Made by a program: the position numbers and the translations under genes
Shown here: piece by piece, positions 1-9,447 of the stretch
Layout: each line of letters opens with the position of its first letter
How positions within the stretch are numbered: the first letter of the stretch is position 1
Notes under the pieces: generated by a model
What the model was told of the DNA's origin: nothing
What the model saw: the letters and a program-made list of their open reading frames with translations, nothing else
Databases searched by the model: none
Source: Sphingobium sp. AP50
GTDB taxonomy: Bacteria; Pseudomonadota; Alphaproteobacteria; Sphingomonadales; Sphingomonadaceae
DNA: 64,000 nt
NCBI RefSeq assembly: GCF_900109095.1
Contig: NZ_FNYZ01000020.1
Span: forward strand, 40,336 to 104,335
Direction: 5' to 3'

Positions 1-22
1 GAATCCCTTTTGTCAACGCGTC

Positions 23-154
23 CTAGTCTGCAATCCGCGAGCTGAAATTGAAGCCGTGCGGCTCGCCGCGCACCGTGTGCATCATCGACGTTGCAAACAC
101 CGCCTCCACGAAACTTGCTGGCCGGTTGGACTTCCAGCAATATGGAACAGGGGT
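23..154 (-). other. Open reading stretch, possible gene end or remnant
   Basis: On the minus strand a 43-codon open stretch follows a TAA codon and ends at a TAG at the left edge; its tail reads HTVRGEPHGFNFSSRIAD. A second frame starting at an ATG near 219 covers the adjoining sequence and ends inside this one, as a frameshifted gene would. No family was recognised and no start with a ribosome site was found for the stretch. It may be a decayed gene downstream of the AsnC regulator or simply non-coding DNA. Confidence 0.2.
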
Positions 155-237
155 TTACCGTGAGGCCGACGTTGGAAAGTTTCAGTGTCCCGGTTCTCAG
201 TGAAGGCCTGCCCGGTCATCGTTCTCATCCCTTCAGG

Positions 238-735
238 TCACTGCTGCACGATCACCGGCGCTGCACGATTGATGAAGGATTTCAGCGTGAAGCTGCTCTG
301 AATATGGGCGACATGCGGGATTTGCGTCAGCACTTCCAAAAAATCGCGATAGTGATCGAGGTCGCGCACGACAGCGCGCAACAGATAGTCTGCCCCGCCT
401 GACATCAAGAAGCCACTCATGATCTCGGGCAGTTCGGCCGCCCGCGCTTCAAACGCCTCCAATGCAGTACGCACTTGCTTGTCGAGCGTCACGGACACGA
501 AGACCGAAATGGCGCCCGCCAGCTTCTTTTCATCAAGCCTGGCGGAATAGCCGGTGATATAGCCCTGCTCTTCCAACGCACGGACACGACGGACCGTGGG
601 CGTGAGACTGAGCCCGATATGCTCGGCCAGGTCGCTCCAGGTGGCGCGACCTTCGTCGCTCAGCCGCTGCATTATCTTGCGATCGTAGGAATCGAGCAAC
701 TTCATCTCCGCACTAACGCGATCCACATTAGGCAT
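238..735 (-). CDS. Lrp/AsnC family transcriptional regulator
   Basis: A 165-residue protein with the family's two parts: an N-terminal winged HTH (DSYDRKIMQRLSDEGRATWS, then the recognition region LTPTVRRVRALEEQGYI) and a C-terminal alpha/beta ligand-binding (RAM) domain with the glycine-containing MSGGADYLLRAVV turn. The open frame extends upstream to 813, but the ATG at 735 gives the usual family length; an ATG at 705 is also possible. It is divergent from the 2-oxoacid oxidoreductase gene at 854, and Lrp/AsnC proteins commonly control neighbouring amino acid catabolic genes in response to an amino acid. Control of the ior-ilvE-thioesterase cluster is therefore inferred. The 118-bp gap between the two genes is AT-rich and probably holds both promoters. 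Confidence 0.88.
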   Translation of the reverse strand: MPNVDRVSAEMKLLDSYDRKIMQRLSDEGRATWSDLAEHIGLSLTPTVRRVRALEEQGYITGYSARLDEKKLAGAISVFVSVTLDKQVRTALEAFEARAAELPEIMSGFLMSGGADYLLRAVVRDLDHYRDFLEVLTQIPHVAHIQSSFTLKSFINRAAPVIVQQ

Positions 736-853
736 ATTTACTACATTATTTCCGAACAATGGCAAATATCTCCACCTCAGCAACCAAAGACGGCAATCAT
801 TGGCAAGCATCACTTCCGCTTTCCCTATAGGCTTTACCCCAAGGAGAAACGCG

Positions 854-3800
854 ATGAAGCATGAGAGGGTCGTAAGCCTGGAGGCGATCTATAACGCCGA
901 GACCGGCCCCACATTCATGACGGGGATACAGGCGCTTGTGCGATTGCCGCTCATGCAGCGCCGCCTCGACCGGCACAATGGCCTCAACACGGCCGGCCTG
1001 ATCTCCGGCTATCGCGGTTCACCCGTAGGCGCCTATGACCAGCAGCTCTGGAAGGCGCAAAAATATCTCGACGCCCATGACATTGTCTTTCAGCCAGGTC
1101 TGAATGAGGATCTGGCCGCCACGGCCCTCTGGGGCGCGCAGATGCACAAGGCGTTCGGGCCTTCGCGCGCCGATGGCGTGTTCGGTATCTGGTATGGCAA
1201 GGGCAATGGCGTAGACCGTACCGGTGACGCCTTCCGCAACGCCAATATGCTGGGCACGTCTCCGCTAGGCGGCATTCTTGCCATCGGCGGCGACGATCAT
1301 AGCGCCCAATCCTCCATGTTTCCCCACCAGACCGACGGTATTTTCCAGTCGGTCCACATGCCCGTATTGCAGCCAGCCAATGTCGGGGACATCCTGACGC
1401 TGGGACTGGCGGGCATCGCGCTGTCTCGCTTTTCAGGCGTGTGGGTCGGCATGAAGACCATCGCCGAAGTCGTAGAAAGCGCGGCCAGCTTTGACCTGCC
1501 CGATCCCTTTCCCAACTTTGTTTCGCCCGCCGACCTTGTCCCGACGCATGGCCTGAACTGGGATCCCTCCATCAACTGGCCAGCCGAGCGCGCCGAATAT
1601 GAGCGACGCATGATCGAGGAGCGTATTCCCGCCGCCATCGGCTGGGCCGTCGCCAATCGTATCGATCGTCCGGTTTTCCAGGCCAAGCGCACGCGCATCG
1701 CTATCATCACCGTTGGCAAGGCCCATCAGGATTTGATGCAGGCACTAAGCAATCTTGGCCTCGGCGAAGAGGAGGCGGATGCCCTGGGCCTGTCCATCTA
1801 CAAGGTCGCGATGAGTTGGCCGCTGGCGACGGGGCCGTTGCTGGCCTTTGCCAAGGGAGCGGAGGAAATCTTCGTGGTCGAGGAAAAAGGTCCGACCGTG
1901 GAAAGTCAGATCAAGTCGGCCCTGTTCAATCTGCCCGGCGAGCGCACCCATGTCACCGGAAAAACCGACACCGCAGTTGCGCAGTTGCTGCCGGTCGTCG
2001 GCGAGTTCAATCCGATGCTGGTTGCAAGGGCGCTTGTCTCGCGCATACGCCATGAGGGCATAATCGATTTGCCCGCGCGGCTTGCAGCTCTCGACAAAGC
2101 CGGCCAGCGCGGCGAAGTCATCCCCTTCCCCGCCCGCAAACCGTTCTTCTGCTCAGGCTGTCCGCATAACAGCTCAACGAAGACACCCGATGGATCGATC
2201 TCCGGCGGCGGCATCGGGTGCCATGTCATGGCGTTATCGCAACCCAGGCTGAAAACACCAACCTTCAGCCAGATGGGTGGCGAGGGCCTGCAATGGGTGG
2301 GCGCAGCCCCCTTCTCACAGACGGATCACATCTTCCAGAATCTGGGCGACGGCACCTATCAGCATAGCGGTCTGCTCGCGATCCGCGCCGCCGTCGCGGC
2401 GGGAACCAACATCACTTTCAAAATCCTCTACAATGACGCGGTCGCCATGACAGGCGGCCAGCCCGCTGAGGGCGCACTGGAGCCCAGGCGCGTGCTGGCC
2501 CAATTGCTGGCAGAGGGCGTGGGTGCCGTGCATCTGGTGAGCGATATGCCGGAGAACTGGAAATCCGCTAATTTGCCGGCGGCTGTCACGCTGCATCATC
2601 GGGATGCGATGGATGCGCTGCAACGCAAACTGCGCAACGTGTGCGGCGTCACCGCGATCCTCTACGAGCAGACCTGCGCCGCTGAAAAGCGCCGCCGGCG
2701 CAAACGCGGCGCCTTTCCTGATCCCGATCGGCGGATGTTCATCAACGATCGGGTGTGCGAAGGGTGTGGCGATTGTTCGGTGCAATCCAATTGCATTTCG
2801 ATCGAACCGATAGAGACTCGTTTCGGAACCAAGCGCAAAATCAATCAGTCTGCGTGCAACAAGGATTTTTCATGCGCCAAGGGCTTTTGCCCAAGCTTCG
2901 TGGAAATTGAGGGCGCAAAACTGCGCAAGCCAGCCCCCGATCGGATCCGCGCGATGGAAGCGGAGCGGTTCCCCAGCCTGCCCGAGCCAAGCATTCCGAC
3001 ACTGAGCAGCGTGTTCAACATCTATGTCGCGGGCATTGGCGGCCTTGGCGTGCTGACCACCGGCGCATTGCTGGGAACGGCCGCTCATCTATCCGGCCTC
3101 AATGCGACGGTGCTCGATTTTACCGGCCTGGCGCAGAAAAATGGCGCTGTGGTGAGCCAGGTGCGCATCGCGCCCCAAGGCATGGACATCCACGCCGTTC
3201 GCATCGGTGCGGGAGAGACCGACCTGCTGCTGGGTACCGATGCACTCGTGGCCGCCAGCCCGGATTCGCTTCGGAAATTCGCCAGGGGCCGGGGCGCCAT
3301 CATACTCAACGGCGACGAGACGCCGACTGCCGACATCGTCAGCGACCGCGACTTTGCGCTGCCTACCCCGCGGATCGTGGAAACATTGCTGGCGCGTGCG
3401 GGCGACAAGGGCTTTCTGATCAGCGCCACCCGAATTGCCGAGGGCCTGTTCGGCAACAATGTCGCAGCCAACACAATGATCGTCGGCTATGCTTGGCAGA
3501 AGGGCCTGCTGCCGCTGGCAAGCAATGCCTTCGAAGCAGCTATCTCTGCAAATGGTGCGGCCGTCGAACTGAACAAGCGTGCTTTCGCCTGGGGCCGGCT
3601 CGCCGCCGTCGATCTGGACGCCGTCGAACAAATAGCGGGCGTAGCCAAAAGCGCGCCTGTCGCCCCGGAATCTCTGGATGCCCTTATCGCACGTCGGACT
3701 GCGGATCTCATCGCCTATCAGGACGATGCCTATGCCGCCGACTATACCGCCATGATCGAACGGGTCCGTCATGCTGTCGGAGGGCTTGGCGGCAAAGGCG

Positions 3801-4324
3801 ATGCCTTTGCAAGAGCGGTCGCGACGCACGGCTATCGGTTGATGGCCTATAAGGACGAATATGAGGTTGCCCGGCTCTACTCCGCCTCCGCCTTCCGTGA
3901 AGCGCTGGATGCGCAATTTTCCGATACTGGAAAGCTTGGCGTCTATCTGGCCCCGCCGCTGCTTTCACGGATCGATCCTGCGACCGGGCGCCCAAGAAAG
4001 CGCAAGTTCGGGCCATGGATCTTTACAGCCTTCCGTCTGCTTGCCGCAATGAAGCACCTGCGCGGTAGCTGGGCCGATCCGTTCGGTCGTACAACGGAAC
4101 GTCGCGACGAACGGCGGCTGGCCAATGAATATCGCACCCTGATCAACGCTCTGTGCGAGACGTTGGATGAAAGCAGCATCGACCATGCGCTGTCGCTGGC
4201 GGTACTGCCGGACATGATCCGCGGCTATGGTCCGGTAAAGGAAGAAGCCATGTCCGCTTATCAGGCACAGAGGGAGGCATTGCTCGCGCAGAGCGATACG
4301 ACTGCCATCGAGTTGGCGGCCTGA
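854..4324 (+). CDS. Indolepyruvate ferredoxin oxidoreductase family protein (fused subunits)
   Basis: A 1156-residue fusion of the thiamine-diphosphate and gamma-type domains of 2-oxoacid:ferredoxin oxidoreductases. The family converts arylpyruvates or branched 2-oxoacids to acyl-CoA, reducing ferredoxin. The N-terminal third is transketolase-like (SGYRGSPVGAYDQQL), the middle carries the ThDP-binding type sequence (GEGLQWVGAAPF, then LYNDAVAMTGGQP), an iron-sulfur motif CEGCGDC spans residues 635-641 with further cysteines after it, and the C-terminal half contains the gamma domain (IYVAGIGGLGVLTTGALLG). The open frame begins at 800, but the ATG at 854 is preceded by AAGGAG with 7-nt spacing. 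The aminotransferase next door would supply 2-oxoacids. Indolepyruvate as substrate is a family label; aromatic or branched-chain 2-oxoacids are equally possible. Confidence 0.93.
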   Translation: MKHERVVSLEAIYNAETGPTFMTGIQALVRLPLMQRRLDRHNGLNTAGLISGYRGSPVGAYDQQLWKAQKYLDAHDIVFQPGLNEDLAATALWGAQMHKAFGPSRADGVFGIWYGKGNGVDRTGDAFRNANMLGTSPLGGILAIGGDDHSAQSSMFPHQTDGIFQSVHMPVLQPANVGDILTLGLAGIALSRFSGVWVGMKTIAEVVESAASFDLPDPFPNFVSPADLVPTHGLNWDPSINWPAERAEYERRMIEERIPAAIGWAVANRIDRPVFQAKRTRIAIITVGKAHQDLMQALSNLGLGEEEADALGLSIYKVAMSWPLATGPLLAFAKGAEEIFVVEEKGPTVESQIKSALFNLPGERTHVTGKTDTAVAQLLPVVGEFNPMLVARALVSRIRHEGIIDLPARLAALDKAGQRGEVIPFPARKPFFCSGCPHNSSTKTPDGSISGGGIGCHVMALSQPRLKTPTFSQMGGEGLQWVGAAPFSQTDHIFQNLGDGTYQHSGLLAIRAAVAAGTNITFKILYNDAVAMTGGQPAEGALEPRRVLAQLLAEGVGAVHLVSDMPENWKSANLPAAVTLHHRDAMDALQRKLRNVCGVTAILYEQTCAAEKRRRRKRGAFPDPDRRMFINDRVCEGCGDCSVQSNCISIEPIETRFGTKRKINQSACNKDFSCAKGFCPSFVEIEGAKLRKPAPDRIRAMEAERFPSLPEPSIPTLSSVFNIYVAGIGGLGVLTTGALLGTAAHLSGLNATVLDFTGLAQKNGAVVSQVRIAPQGMDIHAVRIGAGETDLLLGTDALVAASPDSLRKFARGRGAIILNGDETPTADIVSDRDFALPTPRIVETLLARAGDKGFLISATRIAEGLFGNNVAANTMIVGYAWQKGLLPLASNAFEAAISANGAAVELNKRAFAWGRLAAVDLDAVEQIAGVAKSAPVAPESLDALIARRTADLIAYQDDAYAADYTAMIERVRHAVGGLGGKGDAFARAVATHGYRLMAYKDEYEVARLYSASAFREALDAQFSDTGKLGVYLAPPLLSRIDPATGRPRKRKFGPWIFTAFRLLAAMKHLRGSWADPFGRTTERRDERRLANEYRTLINALCETLDESSIDHALSLAVLPDMIRGYGPVKEEAMSAYQAQREALLAQSDTTAIELAA

Positions 4325-4392
4325 TCATTCAGACCCCGCGGCACGAACCTCCACCTCCATTTCCAATCATTTGCTGCTCAACGGAAAACGAC

Positions 4393-5475
4393 ATGTCCCT
4401 GGCCTTCGAACTCACCCCTCATCCAAGCCCTGTCGACACGAAGACGCGCGCCCGCATCCTGTCCAATCCGGGTTTCGGAAAGCATTTCACTGATCACATG
4501 ATCACGATCCGCTGGACAGCCGAAGCAGGATGGCATGATGCACAACTGATGCCGCGCGGCCCGTTCCAGATCGATCCGGCCGCTTCGGTCCTACACTACG
4601 CGCAGGAAATCTTCGAGGGGATGAAGGCCTATCGAGGCACGGATGGACGCATCCGCATGTTTCGCCCGCAGGAAAACGCCAGGCGTTTCAATCAGTCGGC
4701 AATGCGCATGGCCATGCCCGAAATTCCGGAGGATATTTTTCTTGATGCCGTCGGGCGCCTGGTGACTGCAGACGAGGATTGGATACCGGCGGGATCTGGC
4801 AGCCTTTACCTTCGCCCGTTCATGTTTGCTGATGACGCCTTTCTCGGTGTCCGTCCGGCATCAAGTTACATCTTCTGCATCATTGCCTGCCCGGTAGGCG
4901 CCTATTTCAAGGGCGGCGACAGCGCCATTCGCCTCTGGGTTACACCCGACTATATCCGGGCAGCTCCGGGCGGAACCGGCGCTGCCAAATGCGGCGGCAA
5001 TTATGCAGGAAGTCTCGTCGCCCAACGACAAGCCATTGCGCAAGATTGCGACCAGGTGCTGTTCCTTGATGCGATCGAAGGCCGCTGGGTCGAAGAGCTT
5101 GGCGGAATGAACATCTTCTTCGTGTTTGATGATCACTCGATCATTACCCCGCCCCTGCGCGGCACCATCTTGCCAGGAATCACGCGCGCAAGCCTGCTGA
5201 CGATTGCAGCCGACCTTGGCATGACGATCAGCGAGCAGCCCTATTCCTTCAGCCAATGGGAAGCTGATGCCGCAAGCGGGCGCCTTCGCGAAGCATTTGC
5301 GTGTGGAACAGCAGCCGTCGTTGCCGGAATCGGCACGGTAGCCTCTCCAACCGGGCAATTCACAATCGGCGAGGGCACGACCGGCTCCGTGACCACCATG
5401 CTGCGAGACGCGCTCATGAACGTGCAACGCGGCGAAACCCCGGATCGGCATCGCTGGGTCTATTCCCTGTCCTGA
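4393..5475 (+). CDS. ilvE: Branched-chain amino acid aminotransferase (fold type IV)
   Basis: A 360-residue PLP enzyme matching the larger bacterial BCAT group. Visible features are the substrate-loop region VLHYAQEIFEGMKAYRG, the PLP lysine at residue 199 in GTGAAKCGGNYAGS, and the cofactor-phosphate region LPGITRASLLTIA. It reversibly moves the amino group of Val, Leu or Ile to 2-oxoglutarate in the cytoplasm. It sits 68 nt after the 2-oxoacid oxidoreductase and 17 nt before a thioesterase, so the trio can take an amino acid through a 2-oxoacid to an acyl-CoA and a free acid. Because a housekeeping ilvE normally lies elsewhere, this copy probably serves catabolism; that is inference from context. 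Confidence 0.92.
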   Translation: MSLAFELTPHPSPVDTKTRARILSNPGFGKHFTDHMITIRWTAEAGWHDAQLMPRGPFQIDPAASVLHYAQEIFEGMKAYRGTDGRIRMFRPQENARRFNQSAMRMAMPEIPEDIFLDAVGRLVTADEDWIPAGSGSLYLRPFMFADDAFLGVRPASSYIFCIIACPVGAYFKGGDSAIRLWVTPDYIRAAPGGTGAAKCGGNYAGSLVAQRQAIAQDCDQVLFLDAIEGRWVEELGGMNIFFVFDDHSIITPPLRGTILPGITRASLLTIAADLGMTISEQPYSFSQWEADAASGRLREAFACGTAAVVAGIGTVASPTGQFTIGEGTTGSVTTMLRDALMNVQRGETPDRHRWVYSLS

Positions 5476-5492
5476 CCTTCACGAGAGACATT

Positions 5493-5939
5493 ATGCCATC
5501 CGATTTTGCACATCTGCCGAGCGACGTGATCGAGACGGGACGCGGCGTCGTGTTCCCATGGCTTTGTGACTCCATGGGGCATCTGGCCACCCAACATTAT
5601 ATGGGCTTTTACGACAGTGCCTTCTTCCATCTGCTCGCGGCGCTGGGTCCCATCCATGTGGATGATGGCACCCGCAAGGTGGGCTGGGCGGACGTGCGGC
5701 ATGAAGTCGACTATCAGGCCGAGTTGCGCGCAGGCGACCTGATCGCGCTACATTCAATCGTCGCCGCTATCGGCAGGAGTTCGGTGACCCACAAGACCTA
5801 TATGACCCGACTATCGGATCAGGCATTATGCTCCACCGTGCTATCCAGAACCGTCCGTTTCGACCTTACCGCCCGCTCGTCGACGCCCATTGAGGAATCT
5901 ATCCGCAAACAGGCCCAGACACTTTTCGCGCTCGATTGA
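5493..5939 (+). CDS. Hotdog-fold acyl-CoA thioesterase
   Basis: A 148-residue protein of the 4-hydroxybenzoyl-CoA thioesterase-like hotdog family, which hydrolyses acyl-CoA to acid and CoA. The first strand and helix read WLCDSMGHLATQHYMGFYDS, where the Asp and the MGHL...YM pattern correspond to the D-x-x-G/N-H-hydrophobic signature of this family. The frame is open from 5301, but that part overlaps the aminotransferase gene; the ATG at 5493 is 17 nt after the ilvE stop and gives the normal family length. Co-transcription with the preceding two genes suggests it acts on acyl-CoA made by the oxidoreductase. Substrate unknown. Confidence 0.8.
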   Translation: MPSDFAHLPSDVIETGRGVVFPWLCDSMGHLATQHYMGFYDSAFFHLLAALGPIHVDDGTRKVGWADVRHEVDYQAELRAGDLIALHSIVAAIGRSSVTHKTYMTRLSDQALCSTVLSRTVRFDLTARSSTPIEESIRKQAQTLFALD

Positions 5940-6035
5940 ACGCGAGATAGGCTCAAGAAAAGCGGAGCAAACCAGCGGCAACGACACGTCAGCCGGACGA
6001 GAGATTGCGCCAATCGTCATTTCAATCTAAAGCTT

Positions 6036-6051
6036 CTTGCATATAAGCAAG
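6036..6051. promoter_or_regulatory. Inverted-repeat operator, site 1 (XRE-cupin gene)
   Basis: CTTGC-ATATAA-GCAAG: perfect 5-bp arms around a 6-bp AT-rich centre, ending 13 nt before the ATG of the XRE-cupin gene and overlapping its weak AAGGAA ribosome site. Near-identical repeats occur at 10078, 10342 and 10367. Position suggests autoregulation. Confidence 0.65.
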
Positions 6052-6064
6052 GAATACAAAGATA

Positions 6065-6748
6065 ATGACCGTCAAGCTCTCAACAGCCCGGGAACGCCCT
6101 CCGCTCAAGAAAGCCGAGAAAACCGGACGTGACAGCGTGGAAGTTGCCAGCGACGATCATGAAGATGCCTTCCATTTCGGCACACGGCTTCGGGCGTTCC
6201 GTAAGGCTCGGGGATGGTCACTTGAGCGGGCGGCGGACGCCGTGGGCGTTCCTGGGAGTACCCTGTCACGTATCGAAAATCGCAAAATGTCGCCTACTCT
6301 GGACCTGATCCAGAAGATCGTACGGGCAATGGACTTGCACCCTTACGACATATTGGGACGCGACAGGGCAAAGGCGAATGCCGGCTCGGTCAGCGTGACC
6401 CGCAAAGGACATGAAGAATATACAGAGCTCCCCAACATTCTCTATGCGCCGCTCCATCCCGACAGCGAAGCAAGCGGCATCCGACCGATCATCGTGACGC
6501 TGTTTGCCCGATCAGTGCAGGAATATGGCGGATTGACAGCCCATGCAGGTGACGAATTCCTCTACGTGCTCACCGGATCCGTGGAACTGCACCTTGAAAA
6601 TCGAGAAGTTGAGCGGCTGAACGCTGGAGACAGCATATTGTTCGATAGCCATATTCCCCACGCTTATGTCAGCGCAGGGGAGGCGCAGGCCAAGCTCCTG
6701 ATCGTAGCATCGACCATCGACGCCCCTTTCCATAGCCTTCCCGTGTGA
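6065..6748 (+). CDS. XRE-family regulator with C-terminal cupin domain
   Basis: A 227-residue cytoplasmic regulator. After a charged tail, residues about 38-98 form an XRE helix-turn-helix (FGTRLRAFRKARGWSLERAA, with recognition helix VPGSTLSRIENRKMSPTL). Residues about 148-220 form a single-stranded beta-barrel cupin with HAGDEFLYVLTGSVELHL and the closing DSHIPHAY histidine, which in this family senses a small ligand. The start overlaps the region of an inverted repeat at 6036-6051 shared with the promoters of the GMC operon and the TonB receptor 4 kb downstream, so it is the obvious candidate to bind all four copies. It stands alone after the thioesterase gene (125-nt gap), consistent with its own promoter. 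Confidence 0.9.
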   Translation: MTVKLSTARERPPLKKAEKTGRDSVEVASDDHEDAFHFGTRLRAFRKARGWSLERAADAVGVPGSTLSRIENRKMSPTLDLIQKIVRAMDLHPYDILGRDRAKANAGSVSVTRKGHEEYTELPNILYAPLHPDSEASGIRPIIVTLFARSVQEYGGLTAHAGDEFLYVLTGSVELHLENREVERLNAGDSILFDSHIPHAYVSAGEAQAKLLIVASTIDAPFHSLPV

Positions 6749-6796
6749 CCAGGGATTCCCGATCGAAACGGACCGGGGATCCAGTCGGTACGCGCA

Positions 6797-7765
6797 TCAG
6801 GGCTGCATGATCTCAGTCATGAAACCAAAGGCATTGCGTTCGGCGCTGAAGGGAATTGCAGAAGAATCATTCTCCACAATGAAATGTTCGATACCGGCCG
6901 ACCGGGCCATATCGATCAGTTCCCGCGAAACCATCACGCCGGAACCAGGCGCAATGATATTGCCGCGCCGGTCCATGTCCTTGAGATGACATAGCTTGAA
7001 CCGGCCCGGATTGTGTTTGAGATACGCTCCATAATCGGCGCCGGCCTTCTTCATCCAATAGAAGTCGATTTCCATCTTCACGCGCGCCGGATTTGTCTCT
7101 GCCAGGATCCGATCATAGGCGGAGACGCCATTGACCTTCTCCAGTTCCCGGTCGTGATTGTGGAAGCCGAACGTCAGACCCGCGTCGGCGCAAAGATCAC
7201 CGGCATGATTGAGTGCAGCGATTAGCTTCCTGGTCGCTTCCGGCGTTGCAATTTGTGACGCGAAGATCGCCTGCCAGATGACATAGCGCTGCCCCATCGC
7301 CTTGGCTGATGCAATGGCGGCGGGCACGGTTTCATCGATCCGCGACAGATCAAATTCATGCAGGAACGCCTTGTCGCGGTCGGCAATGGCGATCTGCCTT
7401 TTCACCCACAGATCAAAGACACGATAAAGTTCGTTCGAGACGATGTGTTGCGACGGTGACACCAAACCATATTTGTCGAACAGGGCTTTCACCTCGACCG
7501 GATCACGGCCGAAACTCCCTATGGTTTCAACTTCCTTGTAGCCGATCTGCGCGATGTCACGGATCGTGCCCTCAAAGTCACGGGAGAGCGAAGGCATGAC
7601 GGTGTAGAGTTGGATCCCGACCGAAGGCGCTATGCTGGAAGCCGCCAATTGCGCCATCGCGCGCGGTCCTGCTCCCAGACCAGCAGCAAGCGTCAGGCCG
7701 GCACCTGCCAGAAAGCGTCGGCGTCCGACCGGCGCTGCGGCCAGCATGTTATTTTCCCGGAACAT
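6797..7765 (-). CDS. Tat-exported sugar phosphate isomerase/epimerase-like TIM barrel
   Basis: A 322-residue member of the AP-endonuclease-2/xylose-isomerase-like barrel family. The N-terminus has a twin-arginine signal (GRRRFLAGAGLTLAAGLGAG, then AMAQ), so the enzyme is probably periplasmic. Barrel motifs include GIQLYTVMPSL, FGFHNHDRE and KMEIDFYWMKKAGAD, with the His and Glu/Asp residues that bind a divalent metal in relatives. The frame extends upstream to 7852, but the ATG at 7765 overlaps the GMC stop (TGATG) and follows an AGGGAGGA ribosome site. It is third in an operon after a Tat small subunit and a GMC dehydrogenase. Relatives in such operons act on 3-keto-sugars by isomerisation or elimination; that role is inferred here. 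Confidence 0.82.
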   Translation of the reverse strand: MFRENNMLAAAPVGRRRFLAGAGLTLAAGLGAGPRAMAQLAASSIAPSVGIQLYTVMPSLSRDFEGTIRDIAQIGYKEVETIGSFGRDPVEVKALFDKYGLVSPSQHIVSNELYRVFDLWVKRQIAIADRDKAFLHEFDLSRIDETVPAAIASAKAMGQRYVIWQAIFASQIATPEATRKLIAALNHAGDLCADAGLTFGFHNHDRELEKVNGVSAYDRILAETNPARVKMEIDFYWMKKAGADYGAYLKHNPGRFKLCHLKDMDRRGNIIAPGSGVMVSRELIDMARSAGIEHFIVENDSSAIPFSAERNAFGFMTEIMQP

Positions 7766-9447
7766 CACAGTCCTCCCTCTTTCATCATCTTGGCCGCGAA
7801 GGCAGCGGCACGAGCCGTCAGCGCCATGTAGGTGAGCGACGGATTCTGGCACGCGCTGGACGCCATCGCCGCGCCGTCGGTCACAAACAGGTTGGCGATG
7901 CCATGAACCTGATTGGCGGCATTCAGGATCGAGGTTCGCGGGTCGCGCCCCATCCTTGCTCCGCCCATTTCATGTACGGCCGATCCGCCCGCATCCGGCT
8001 CAGCGCTGTGCGACAGGATTTCGGCGTCGATCAGAGCCAGCATTTCGAGCGCCTCACTCTCCGCGTCGGCGAGCAGCGCTCGTTCATTGGCTCCATGGCT
8101 GAACTCGATCCGGGTCCGCGCCAAGCCTTGAGGATCGGTGGCATCGCTGAGCGAAATGCGATTAGCGTGCCTTGGCAGGCATTCCGCATAGGCGCGAAGC
8201 ATGATCTTCCAGTCTCCTGCTTTACGCAGATCCTGTTTTAGTTCCTCCCCAATGCCCGCTTCCCGCGCCCCCCTTCGCCAGGCCGTGCGCGATGCGCCGC
8301 CCTGGAAGGAATAGCCTCGCAGGAATTCATTCCCTTTCCCTGCGAGATTGCGAAATCTGGGAATAATAAGGTTGTTGGGGCGGTTCCCGAAATAGCTGTG
8401 ATTTGTAAAACCCGGCACCATCGCTACCGCGGACACTGCGGTCGCATGATCCATGAAATAACGCCCCAGCACATCATGATCATTCCCGATGCCACGCGGG
8501 AAGCGCTGGCTTACCGATCGCAGCAGTAGCGATACGCTGTTCACCGCGCCGGCGCAGACAAAGACCATATTGGCGCTGATCGTCTCCCGCTTTCGGCTCA
8601 TGCCATGAATGATCGTAACACCCGTGGCCCGGGATAGCCGGGCATCATATTCCACACGTTCCACCGCAGCATCGGTGATGAGTGTAAGCCTACCTGTCGC
8701 CTGTCCGGCCGGCAGAGTCGCGCTCTGCGTGCTGAAATAGGCGCCGTAGGAGCATCCTCGCGCGCAGATGCCCCGATATTGGCACTTGGATCGCCCTTCC
8801 TTCTCCTCCGTCAGATTGGCGACCCGCCCAACCATCAGTCGTCGGTCGGGATAACGCCCCTCGATGACGGACTTGGCATGTTTCTCCACCGCATTGAGTG
8901 CCATCGGTGGCTGGAACCGGCCATCGGGCAATTGGTCGAGATTTTCTTCCGACCCAGACACACCGACAAAAGTCTCGACATGATCATACCAGTCCGCCAG
9001 ATCGGCGTAGCGGATCGGCCAGTCGCTCCCATTCCCGTCCAGCGCGTTCGCCGTAAAATCCAGATCGCTCCATCGATAGCAATGGCGCCCCCATGTCAGC
9101 GAACGCCCACCCAGTTGATAGCCTCGCCGCCACTGGAACGGCTTCGGACCGTCGGCCTCATACGGATAGAGGGCATCATTGACAAAGTGCCGCTTGGACC
9201 ATTCATCGAACGCTGCGCCCCGACTTTGCACCCTATAGAGTTGCTCATATTCCTTCGGGTTCCCGAACCCTCGATAGGGCATGTCCCACGGCGCAAGCAT
9301 CTCGGTCTCATAGCCAACCCCATGCTCTACCATAGGGCCGCGCTCGATCATGACAACCCGCAAGCCTCGTTCGGTCAGTTCCTTCGCTGCCCAGCCGCCC
9401 GTGATGCCGGAGCCAACCACGATCGCATCAAAATTTCCGTTCGTCAT
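7765..9447 (-). CDS. GMC-family FAD dehydrogenase with predicted 3Fe-4S motif
   Basis: A 560-residue catalytic subunit. The dinucleotide-binding motif VGSGITGGWAAKEL is at residues 11-24, and the C-terminus has the GMC end motif HEMGGARMG followed by FVTDGAAMASSACQNPSLTY, typical of sugar and alcohol dehydrogenases rather than oxidases. Cysteines 222, 228 and 232 form C-x5-C-x3-C, the spacing of the 3Fe-4S ligands in bacterial FAD glucose dehydrogenase. It has no signal peptide of its own, which fits hitch-hiker export with the Tat-signal small subunit encoded just upstream. Its ATG at 9447 overlaps the small-subunit stop (ATGA). No cytochrome c gene lies in this operon, so its electron acceptor is encoded elsewhere. 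Likely substrate class: sugars, glycosides or secondary alcohols. Confidence 0.9.
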   Translation of the reverse strand: MTNGNFDAIVVGSGITGGWAAKELTERGLRVVMIERGPMVEHGVGYETEMLAPWDMPYRGFGNPKEYEQLYRVQSRGAAFDEWSKRHFVNDALYPYEADGPKPFQWRRGYQLGGRSLTWGRHCYRWSDLDFTANALDGNGSDWPIRYADLADWYDHVETFVGVSGSEENLDQLPDGRFQPPMALNAVEKHAKSVIEGRYPDRRLMVGRVANLTEEKEGRSKCQYRGICARGCSYGAYFSTQSATLPAGQATGRLTLITDAAVERVEYDARLSRATGVTIIHGMSRKRETISANMVFVCAGAVNSVSLLLRSVSQRFPRGIGNDHDVLGRYFMDHATAVSAVAMVPGFTNHSYFGNRPNNLIIPRFRNLAGKGNEFLRGYSFQGGASRTAWRRGAREAGIGEELKQDLRKAGDWKIMLRAYAECLPRHANRISLSDATDPQGLARTRIEFSHGANERALLADAESEALEMLALIDAEILSHSAEPDAGGSAVHEMGGARMGRDPRTSILNAANQVHGIANLFVTDGAAMASSACQNPSLTYMALTARAAAFAAKMMKEGGL

